Below are positions 51,014 through 58,177 of a stretch of 64,000 bases of DNA, one piece after another. Position 1 is the first letter of the stretch. Every line of letters starts with the position of its first letter. Below the pieces are notes generated by a model. It made no database searches and had not been told where the DNA came from. It was given only the letters and a program-made list of their open reading frames with translations. The DNA is from Archangium lansingense (lineage in GTDB: Bacteria > Myxococcota > Myxococcia > Myxococcales > Myxococcaceae): contig NZ_JAPNKA010000001.1 of NCBI RefSeq assembly GCF_026626635.1, positions 7,998,001 through 8,062,000 of the forward strand, written 5' to 3'. Position numbers and translations under genes: made by a program.

Positions 51014-51367
51014 ATGCGGGTCGACGGCATCCGCATGGAGTCCGAGCGCTACACCCTGGGCCGATGGGTGTTCGGAGATGTGCTCGTCTGGTCGAGCAAC
51101 TCACGCTGGTTCGCCGCCCAGCACTGGGACCGTCTGGAGCGGGTCCTCCAGACGTCCATCCTCGTGCTCGACCTCGAGCTCCGCGCCTGGAAGATCGTGG
51201 GGCCCAACGACCGGGCCATCATGCGACCTACGCGAATCGACGACGAGGACATGCTCGAATTCGAGTCGCACGATGTGCGCACGGGGGAGGTGCGGTCCGG
51301 ACGGGTCTACCTCCTGATGGCCATGAGCCGGTGGGGCACCCTGGATGAGACGGACGGCTTGAGCTGA
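51014..51367 (+). CDS. Small unknown protein
   Basis: This encodes 117 residues with no strong ribosome-binding site; an ATG at 51035 is an alternative. The product is soluble and beta/alpha mixed, with VWSSNSRWFAAQHWDRLERVLQTS and RSGRVYLLMAMSRWG. No family is recognised. Third-position GC bias supports coding. It is convergent with the peptidoglycan hydrolase, with 54 bp between stops. Confidence 0.5.
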   Translation: MRVDGIRMESERYTLGRWVFGDVLVWSSNSRWFAAQHWDRLERVLQTSILVLDLELRAWKIVGPNDRAIMRPTRIDDEDMLEFESHDVRTGEVRSGRVYLLMAMSRWGTLDETDGLS

Positions 51368-51421
51368 ACGCCCGCGCTCCGCCTTCGAATCAGTCACGAG
51401 ACGCCGCGGAGAGTGCCCTGT

Positions 51422-53902
51422 TCAGTCCAGAAGGTTCGCCAGGCCCGCGTACGTATTGGGTCCGGGGATGCCATCAATCGGGCCAGCGTAGCCGCCTCGG
51501 CTCGCCAGGGACTGAAGCGTCTTATAGGTGTTGGTTCCCGGCACCCCATCGATGGGCCCCGTGTATCCAGAGCCGCTCAAGAAGGTCTGGAGGCCCCTCC
51601 ACGAGTTCACCCCCATCACGCCGTCGACGGGGCCCATGTACCCGCCCAGGCGCGCCACCCGCTGAAGCGCCGCATACGAGTTGGTTCCCATGACGCCATC
51701 AATGGGGCCCGTGTAGCCAAAGCCTCGCAGAACGGTCTGCACGCCCTTCCAGGAGTTGGTTCCCATCACCCCGTCAACAGGACCTGTGTAGCCGCCCTTC
51801 GCCGCGAAACGCTGAACCCCCTTCCACGAGTTGGTTCCCATGACGCCATCCACGGGCCCCGAGTAGCCGTAGCCGCTGAGGACCTGCTGGACTCCCTTCC
51901 ACGTGTTCGTGCCGGGGACGCCATCCACGACGCCGGTGTACCCGGCTGCGCGAGCCACCCGCTGCAGCGTCACGCCCTGGCTGTTGGTGACGGGGGGCAC
52001 ACCGCCGCCGGACCCGTTCAGGTACTCCTGGATCCCGTTATACGTATTGGGCCCAGGGATGCCATCGATGGGACCCGTGTAGCCACCGTCTTGGGCAAGC
52101 AGTTGCAATCCCTTGTAGGTGTTGATGCCCGGATCTCCATCGACAGGACCGTCGTAGTACCCCAGGTCACGAAGGAGCTTCTGCACCCCGAGCCAGGTAT
52201 TGGCGCCCGGAACGCCATCAACAGGGCCTGTGTAGCCGCCCCGCTGGGCCAGCTTCTGCAGGATGATTCCCTGCTCGATGGTGATGGCGGGATCGCCACC
52301 GCCCGAGCCACCACCGGGGATGGCCGTCGGCGGAGGAGGAGTCGCGCCATTCGGTGGTTGAGACAGTCCGGTGAACGCGGACAGCTTCGCGACGTTCAAA
52401 TCGAGAGGAATTCCATTCTGGTTGCCGGACGACGTGTACTGATGAATCTCCCACGTCGGAAAGGCCGACCCGATCGTCGGATTGCCCGGCGTGCCCGTGT
52501 AGTGGGCGATCCACAGTTTCGAGCCCACGGCCTTGGTCTGCGTCCAGGTGTTGGACGTGAGCAGGCTCGAATAGGTGTACAGGAACGGAGCCTTCCCCAA
52601 GCGGGTCTTGACCGCTTGCATGAAGGTCGCGGTCATCGAATCGTTCCAGAAGATGCCATCGTCGATCGCCTCGTTGTCGAGCACCAGGAGATCACCTGGC
52701 CGATGGTCATACAGGTGATCCATGAAGTACTGAGCGTCAGCCGCGGGATTGGTGGAGCCCGCCACCCAGTAGTGCCCGACGATCAACCCGGCTGCGCGAG
52801 CTCGGGAAACCTGCTGGGCATAGTACGGCGCGACGTACAGGGGGGAGACATTGGAGCCGCCTGCTTTGACGATCGCGAACTGATAGCCGACACTGCGAAT
52901 GGCGTTGAAGTCCAGATCTCGCTGGGTCGTGCCGACATCGATTCCGTAGACACCGCTCATCCCTGCGGGTGGAGGTGTCCCGGGGTCCTGGGCCAACCAG
53001 TTGTTGAGGCCCAGATAGGTATACTGTCCCGGGAATCCATCCACGGGTCCCGTGTACCCTCCCAGTTGTGCAAGCCTTTGGACCCCCTTCCAGGTGTTCT
53101 CACCGGGGATGCCGTCGATGGGACCAGAGTAGAAGCCACGGTTCGTGATGACAGTCTGAACGCCTTTCCACGTGTTGACTCCCGGTACGCCATCCACCGG
53201 GCCCGTATATCCACCCCGCTGGGCAACACGCTGGAGGGTCTTTCCGTCCTCGATGCTGACCTGGATTCCCCCAGAACCACCACCGGTGCCGGTACCTCCG
53301 CCAGATCCAGTGCCGAGCACGTTCCGGATGAGGGGTGCGGGATCGCTGACACTCACACCAAACGCGCATTGATCCGTGGAGCCTCGGGTCATGTGGAGGT
53401 GCGGCCCGGTCCACGCCGACCCGTGGTCATCCCCGTAGCTCGCCGCATAGGCGATGATGGCCCCCTGCTGGACGTAATCTCCCACGGACACGCGTGTCCG
53501 GATGACGTGGGCGTACCCGGAAAAGTCGCCTGGTGCGGACTCGATGGCGATGGTGTGTCCCACGACGGAGGAGTACTGAACGCGGCGGACGATGCCAGAG
53601 CGCAGCGCGGGAATCGCTTGACCGCCACCGGCGGCAATATCGAGACCCCGGTGGCCAGCGGGGCCGTAGTAGGGGCCCGTGACTCCGAAACGGGTGCTCC
53701 ACTGTCCTTCCGCGTAGAACGCTTGCACGTTGGACGGTGCGGCAAGCGCTTCTTGTCCCGAGACAGGGTCAAGGCTCCCGCCTTGCAGCCCCTCCGGGTC
53801 CATCCCACCACAGCCAGTCAGGGCCGCCATGCCCAACACCAGCGTCACGGCGGCCGAGAAGAAACTCCGGAATATGTTCTTTGAAGTGGACCAGCTGTTC
53901 AT
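51422..53902 (-). CDS. M23 endopeptidase + GH25 muramidase lipoprotein with 13 wall-binding-like repeats
   Basis: This encodes 826 residues. A lipoprotein signal ends LGMAALTGC. Residues ~80-190 are an M23 (lysostaphin-type) metallopeptidase with zinc motifs GHRGLDIA and GPHLHM. Three compact repeats of the form GY-x-GP[VI]DG-x-x-G-x-NT-x-x-G-[VL]Q follow. Then comes a GH25 lysozyme-like domain (~320-510; YGIDVGTTQRDLDF, FAIVKAGG, VLDNEAID with the acid pair, WIAHYTG). Three and then seven more repeats complete the protein. The repeats resemble the PG_binding_1 pattern. The enzyme could cut both the glycan and the peptide of murein. Its location (outer membrane or released) and role in predation or self-wall turnover are inference. 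Confidence 0.87.
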   Translation of the reverse strand: MNSWSTSKNIFRSFFSAAVTLVLGMAALTGCGGMDPEGLQGGSLDPVSGQEALAAPSNVQAFYAEGQWSTRFGVTGPYYGPAGHRGLDIAAGGGQAIPALRSGIVRRVQYSSVVGHTIAIESAPGDFSGYAHVIRTRVSVGDYVQQGAIIAYAASYGDDHGSAWTGPHLHMTRGSTDQCAFGVSVSDPAPLIRNVLGTGSGGGTGTGGGSGGIQVSIEDGKTLQRVAQRGGYTGPVDGVPGVNTWKGVQTVITNRGFYSGPIDGIPGENTWKGVQRLAQLGGYTGPVDGFPGQYTYLGLNNWLAQDPGTPPPAGMSGVYGIDVGTTQRDLDFNAIRSVGYQFAIVKAGGSNVSPLYVAPYYAQQVSRARAAGLIVGHYWVAGSTNPAADAQYFMDHLYDHRPGDLLVLDNEAIDDGIFWNDSMTATFMQAVKTRLGKAPFLYTYSSLLTSNTWTQTKAVGSKLWIAHYTGTPGNPTIGSAFPTWEIHQYTSSGNQNGIPLDLNVAKLSAFTGLSQPPNGATPPPPTAIPGGGSGGGDPAITIEQGIILQKLAQRGGYTGPVDGVPGANTWLGVQKLLRDLGYYDGPVDGDPGINTYKGLQLLAQDGGYTGPIDGIPGPNTYNGIQEYLNGSGGGVPPVTNSQGVTLQRVARAAGYTGVVDGVPGTNTWKGVQQVLSGYGYSGPVDGVMGTNSWKGVQRFAAKGGYTGPVDGVMGTNSWKGVQTVLRGFGYTGPIDGVMGTNSYAALQRVARLGGYMGPVDGVMGVNSWRGLQTFLSGSGYTGPIDGVPGTNTYKTLQSLASRGGYAGPIDGIPGPNTYAGLANLLD
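51425..51949. repeat. Seven ~75-bp tandem repeats in the hydrolase gene
   Basis: The 3' part of the hydrolase gene is seven head-to-tail 25-codon units encoding GYTGPVDGVMGTNSWKGVQ-type repeats; further units lie at ~52030-52250 and ~53000-53220. DNA similarity between units is high, especially for the central GVMGTNSW units, pointing to recent duplication. Confidence 0.75.
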
Positions 53903-53962
53903 ACGAACGATTGTCGAATCGTTCGTCGCGGAGTTGCGCCCGGATTTCTCAACTTCTGCGAT

Positions 53963-54766
53963 CTACCCGCCAGTCACCTGGATGTTGTAGGCGACGTCGT
54001 TCGACTCGGCCGCGCGGATCCACGCGAGCACCCCCTCCACCAGCGCTCCGGGATGGAGGATGAGCTTGCCCAGATCGGCCACGACCTGGTCATGCGCCTC
54101 GATGAGCGGTCCCCATTTCTCCTGGGGCAGCGGCGCGAGGACCTCGGCCAGCAACCAGGCTGCCTCGCGCGCCGCGTCCATCGCGAAGTTGAACACCGCG
54201 TCCTCCCCGTCAGGACTGATGGCCTCGAGGCGCTTCAGCCGGGGAGAGACCTCTCCGAGCTCCACCTCAATCACGGCAACGAGCCGCGACAGGAGGGCGT
54301 TGATGCGGTGGAAGTCCTCCTTCAGCGCAGCCAGCTGCGGGCCAGGAGCCACGGTCGCCGCGGCGATGCCGAGGTCCAGATTGATATGGGCGTTCATCCC
54401 CAGCAGCAGGTGCTGAAGGATCAACGGGGAGTCCTGATCCAGCGCGTCGAAGGCCAGCTTCCACGACTTCGTCGGAGTGCCACCGGAGGACCAGGTGTTC
54501 CAGGCGGCCAGGAAGCGGCTGGCGAAGGCCACGTCCAGCCGCGCCATGCGGTCGTTGTCCTGGAAGACATTGCCCGCGACGATCGCTCGCCTCACGTTGA
54601 CGGTGACTCGCTCGTAGAGCGCGGTGAAGTAACCGATGCGCGAAGGCTTCCGCAGCGACTGGTCGATGATGTCATTGGCCTGCTGGATGACCTGATCGAT
54701 GGTCGTGGGCGGAGCGGGTGACGGAGATGAAGCGGGAGCAAGGGACGGAGAGGCGGGCAGGGACAT
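53963..54766 (-). CDS. DUF5995-like protein
   Basis: This encodes 267 residues from the ATG at 54766; a GTG at 54835 is possible. After a Pro/Ser-rich start come IGYFTALYERVTVNVRRAI, DRMARLDVAFASRFLAAW and the highly characteristic LQHLLLGMNAHINLDLGIAAA, then NFAMDAAREAAWLLAEVL. This matches DUF5995, an all-helical family of unknown function. The conserved His/Asn/Asp cluster (GMNAHINLD) suggests a metal or active site. It lies 60 bp downstream of the hydrolase start on the same strand. Confidence 0.75.
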   Translation of the reverse strand: MSLPASPSLAPASSPSPAPPTTIDQVIQQANDIIDQSLRKPSRIGYFTALYERVTVNVRRAIVAGNVFQDNDRMARLDVAFASRFLAAWNTWSSGGTPTKSWKLAFDALDQDSPLILQHLLLGMNAHINLDLGIAAATVAPGPQLAALKEDFHRINALLSRLVAVIEVELGEVSPRLKRLEAISPDGEDAVFNFAMDAAREAAWLLAEVLAPLPQEKWGPLIEAHDQVVADLGKLILHPGALVEGVLAWIRAAESNDVAYNIQVTGG

Positions 54767-55033
54767 GCGTCTCGATAGCACGGAATCGAGGAAGAAGGCT
54801 TCAGCGGCACCCAGAGCAGACGAGCGAGCTTGCACGCTGGCCGAGGAGCCGCGCGTCCGAGATGTCGTGTGTCACCACCACCGTCGGCAAGCCCAGCTTG
54901 TCCAAATAGGTCCTCAGAAACCTTGGGACCTCTCAACGAGAATGCACATGCCCAGCTCATCGCCTATGCTCTCGCCGCGCCACAAGGCCGCATCACAGCA
55001 ACTCGACGCAGCACCTACCCCAGGAGAATGCAC

Positions 55034-55648
55034 ATGTTCGGGAAAATCGCCGCCGATGCCCTCGGCCTCAGCGACATCGGCTCGGTCATCGCCCCGACCG
55101 ACTACGACAAGGTGGACGCTGACGACTACGTGATGCACGAGGACCAGGAGAAGATCTTCTTTCTGATCAAGTCCAAGTCCGACGAGTACTGCTTCACCAA
55201 CAAGGCGCTCATCCACCTCGATGGCACCAGTGCCGCCAGCAAGAAGCGCATGCTGCGCCGCTACAACTACAGCACCCATCCGGTCTCGAACGTGCTGCTC
55301 GAGACCGCCGGCACCATCGACATGGACGTGGAGGTCAAGTTCCGCCTCGGCTCGAGGGACTTCTCGATTGACGTGCACAAGAAGCACATCGAGCAGGTGA
55401 AGGACCTCTACAAGGCCCTGTTCCGCATCTCCGAGATGATGCACGAGAACGAGATCGCGCTCGGCCACGCCAAGACCAGCATCGATATTACCTCCAACAC
55501 CCTCGGCCGTGGCTCGGCGGGCGCGACGCCGACCGTGGAGGCCTTCAAGGAGCTGAACCAGGCCGCCTTCGCGTGGCTCTCTGGTGCTCAGCAGAAGTAC
55601 TGGGTGAAGGACTTCGGCTTCGTGTTCGAGCGGTACATCAAGGCCTGA
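55034..55648 (+). CDS. YvbH-like PH-domain protein
   Basis: This encodes 204 residues from the ATG at 55034 (AGGAG upstream; ATG 55028 is possible). It resembles Bacillus YvbH: an N-terminal bacterial PH domain (GKIAADALGLSDIGSVI, EDQEKIFFLIKSKSDEYCFTN, IHLDGTSAASKKRMLRRYNY). A helical C-terminal oligomerisation region (EAFKELNQAAFAWLSGAQQKYWVKDFGF) follows. Cytosolic; function unknown, possibly stress related. Confidence 0.82.
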   Translation: MFGKIAADALGLSDIGSVIAPTDYDKVDADDYVMHEDQEKIFFLIKSKSDEYCFTNKALIHLDGTSAASKKRMLRRYNYSTHPVSNVLLETAGTIDMDVEVKFRLGSRDFSIDVHKKHIEQVKDLYKALFRISEMMHENEIALGHAKTSIDITSNTLGRGSAGATPTVEAFKELNQAAFAWLSGAQQKYWVKDFGFVFERYIKA

Positions 55649-55797
55649 GGTGGTGAAGTCAAAGCCGGGCGGCTCCGCGAGGGCTGCCCGGCCCTCCACC
55701 TAAGCGCCCGGACATAGATGTTGTCCACTCGCCATGAAGCCACCGCGGATGGACAGGGGCCAGGGGCGCGCTGCACCTTCCGGCCGCGAGTTGTCCC

Positions 55798-55822
55798 AAC
55801 TGGTCCGACCATCGGACCAGTT
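55798..55822. repeat. REP-like palindrome, copy B
   Basis: This has the same 11-bp perfect stem as at 31163-31187 but in the opposite orientation (loop CCA). Here outer, less perfect arms also pair (GCGAGTT on the left, AACTCG-type complement on the right, to ~55845), giving a ~60-bp folded element. It lies 62 bp before the metG remnant. Confidence 0.75.
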
Positions 55823-55884
55823 GCTCGAGTTCGCGCCCGGAAGCCGCCCGTCTCGTCGCGCCGAGCCAGACGTGGACAGAAATC

Positions 55885-56094
55885 ATGTCCGGGGGCTTAG
55901 GCGCGCTGCTCTCGCCGGTGGTTCCGCACGTGACGGAGAAGCTCTTCGCGCAGCTCAACGCGCCACCTCTCACCTTCGAGGCGCTGGCCACCGCGCGCTA
56001 CCCCCTGCTCGACCGCGACCGGCCCGTGGGCACGCCCGAACCGCTCCTGCCGCGCCTGGAGGAGGCGCGCGTCAGCGCCATCGTTGTTGCCTGA
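55885..56094 (+). pseudogene. Remnant of methionyl-tRNA synthetase (C-terminal end)
   Basis: This encodes 69 residues: LLSPVVPHVTEKLFAQLN, then PVGTPEPLLPRLEE. It matches the last part of the MetRS anticodon-binding domain ('SP-MPH-AEKLW' and 'G-PEPLFPRIE'). The catalytic domain, zinc knuckle and most of the anticodon-binding domain are absent, so it cannot charge tRNA. The intact metG must lie elsewhere. It probably arose by partial duplication next to the palindromic repeat. Confidence 0.65.
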
Positions 56095-56324
56095 CAGGCT
56101 ACACGCGCGGGCCTCCTCCGCGCCCATCCGTAGCTTCACAAGCAACAGCATGAGCCCCTACGTGGAATTCCGCCCGGTTACCAACAATGACTGGCGTTTC
56201 TGGCAATGTCAGATCAGGCCATTTGTAGACACCGGGTCCACAGCCTAAACCGATTATTCTGCCTTTCCCAATACGTCAATTATTGATAAAACATAAGCCG
56301 GTCTCACGAACACAGGGGGCACAC

Positions 56325-58133
56325 ATGAGGCACGGCAAGAACATGACAACGAAGCGCTTGGGAACACTGGCGGGAAGCCTGCTGGTGGGCTGGCTGGCGA
56401 CGGGCTGCGGGGCGGAACCGGCACAGGAGCAGGTGGCGAGCCAGGAGCAGCAGCTCGCGGAGTCCCCGGTTCCTCTGCGTCCCCCAGTACTGGACAGCCT
56501 GGATTTCATCGCGTCCCAGACGCCCTCGTCCGCGACGCCCGGCCTCCTGCGGGCCAGGCTGGCCCAGGGCGAGAGTGCCTCGCAGATCCAGCTCACGGGC
56601 GATGATGGCAAGGAAGTGACACTGCGCGACGACGGCCTCAACGGTGACGTCACGGCGGGCGACGGCCTCTTCTCCGGCTTCGGCATCGTGAACCTCGAGG
56701 AGCACCGCAATAACCAGGACCGCATCGCCGCCTTCCAGCAGCAGTCCACCGAGCCGCTCACCTTCGCGACCTTCGATGACCGTGTGCTGGTGAGGGAGAC
56801 CTCGCTCGTGCCGCTGCCCGGGAACATCTTCACGCCGGGCGTGCCCATTCCCCTGCCCCCCACGGGCATCGCCCAGGCCGTCGTTCCCAACAAGTCCCTC
56901 ATCATCAACCACCCCTCCGTCGTCGGAGATCCCACCCGTACCTGGGATCCCTGCACCAACACGGGCAACCCGAACGGCGTGTGGACCTTCAAGCACCTGA
57001 TGACGGAGATGGCCAACACCGCGGCCACCCCTCCGGCCTTCACCGAGCGTTGGCTGCGGCATTGGTTGGCCACCCAGACCGTCAACGGGCGGACCACCCC
57101 GGTGCGCGGCAACATGGCCACGCAGGTCCTCAACGCGTGGCCGCGGCTGAGCACCGGTGAGCTGGACCTGAACCGCTCGCCCTTCAAGCTGGTGGCCATC
57201 GTCAACCGCGCGGACCTCGGCCGGGGCCGGGGCGGCCCGTACGGCAGCAGCGGCGCGGGCGAGCTGCGCTTCGTCTTCTCGTTGATGAACTCGACGAACT
57301 GCCAGCGCCCCTACAACTCCTTCCTGGTCATCTTCGAGTACGGCGTGCCGCGCACCCAGTGCGCGCAGGTGAAGTCGTGGGCCCAGTCGTGGCTCGCCCT
57401 GTCCGATCCGCTGCTGGCGCTGGGCAGCGCCGCCTACAACACGCAGCTCCAGAACCTCACGCAGCAAGTGGTGCTGCGCAACATGGCGCCGGGCAAGCCC
57501 AACGGCAGCGCCATCAACCAGGTGCGCACCAACGAGATCCTGCTCTCCACCCCCTGGTGGGAGATGCGTGAGTTCCGCCTCTTCTCGACGGCGGCCAACC
57601 CGCGCAACTTCACCACCTCCGCGGCGCCGGGCCACCTGAGCGAGCACACCACCGTGCTCACGCCCTTCGATCTGTTCAACAACACCACCACGATCACCAA
57701 CTTCCTGACCACCAACAACGGGGCCATCCTCGCCGGCGTTCACGACGTGCCCCTGGACTTCGGCGCCACCACCAACTTCCTGGGCGCCTTCCCGCAGATG
57801 CCCACCGCCGGCTTCTTCTGGAACGCACCCAACCTGACCACCGTGCCCAACGGCTTCAACGCGCGTCACAAGTTCTCGTTGAAGACCTGCAATGGCTGCC
57901 ATGCGCGGGAGACGAGCACCGGCTTCACGCACGTGGGCCCCACGGGCGCGCTCTCGCCCTTCCTGGCCACGGGCATGGCCAACATGTTCACCCCCTACAA
58001 CGTCACGGATCCGGTGAACGGCCTGGTGCGCCCCTTCTATGAGATCCGCGACCGCGCCCAGCACCTGGACAGCGCCGCCAACCAGTCGTGCGTGCTCCGC
58101 GCCTTCGACCGGGTGAGCGCCTCCCCGCACTGA
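56325..58133 (+). CDS. Large lipoprotein with a single CxxCH motif
   Basis: This encodes 602 residues from the ATG at 56325. The signal (LAGSLLVGWLATGC) is lipoprotein type. The N-terminal part contains DDGKEVTLRDDGLNGDVTAGDGLFSG, a short module seen in other secreted myxobacterial proteins. The middle (~200-450) is an unknown domain. Near the C-terminus KTCNGCHARETSTGFTH has the heme-c motif CxxCH, with a following His and Met (GMANMF) as possible axial ligands. It may bind heme c or use the Cys pair otherwise. Family not recognised. Confidence 0.7.
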   Translation: MRHGKNMTTKRLGTLAGSLLVGWLATGCGAEPAQEQVASQEQQLAESPVPLRPPVLDSLDFIASQTPSSATPGLLRARLAQGESASQIQLTGDDGKEVTLRDDGLNGDVTAGDGLFSGFGIVNLEEHRNNQDRIAAFQQQSTEPLTFATFDDRVLVRETSLVPLPGNIFTPGVPIPLPPTGIAQAVVPNKSLIINHPSVVGDPTRTWDPCTNTGNPNGVWTFKHLMTEMANTAATPPAFTERWLRHWLATQTVNGRTTPVRGNMATQVLNAWPRLSTGELDLNRSPFKLVAIVNRADLGRGRGGPYGSSGAGELRFVFSLMNSTNCQRPYNSFLVIFEYGVPRTQCAQVKSWAQSWLALSDPLLALGSAAYNTQLQNLTQQVVLRNMAPGKPNGSAINQVRTNEILLSTPWWEMREFRLFSTAANPRNFTTSAAPGHLSEHTTVLTPFDLFNNTTTITNFLTTNNGAILAGVHDVPLDFGATTNFLGAFPQMPTAGFFWNAPNLTTVPNGFNARHKFSLKTCNGCHARETSTGFTHVGPTGALSPFLATGMANMFTPYNVTDPVNGLVRPFYEIRDRAQHLDSAANQSCVLRAFDRVSASPH

Positions 58134-58146
58134 TCCCTGCTCCGGC

Positions 58147-58174
58147 GAGCCGGCCTGTACACCCAGGCCGGCTC
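58147..58174. terminator. Hairpin between convergent genes
   Basis: This is a perfect 10-bp inverted repeat (GAGCCGGCCT / AGGCCGGCTC) with an 8-nt loop, filling the 44-bp gap between the CxxCH lipoprotein (plus) and the defence-like operon (minus). It is a likely bidirectional terminator. Confidence 0.65.
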
Positions 58175-58177
58175 CAC

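Larger units (their letters stand above)
55649..56324. other. Gene-poor stretch with palindrome and metG remnant
   Basis: These 676 bp between the YvbH-like and CxxCH-lipoprotein genes hold copy B of the palindromic repeat (55798-55822), a methionyl-tRNA synthetase C-terminal remnant (55885-56094), and an AT-rich tail (56150-56300) that probably carries the promoter of the next gene. It looks like a small recombination scar. Confidence 0.55.

Noticed and set aside
51425..53220. Possible CRISPR-like array from regularly spaced repeats
   Set aside because: The repeats are in-frame codons of wall-binding-like units without unique spacers.
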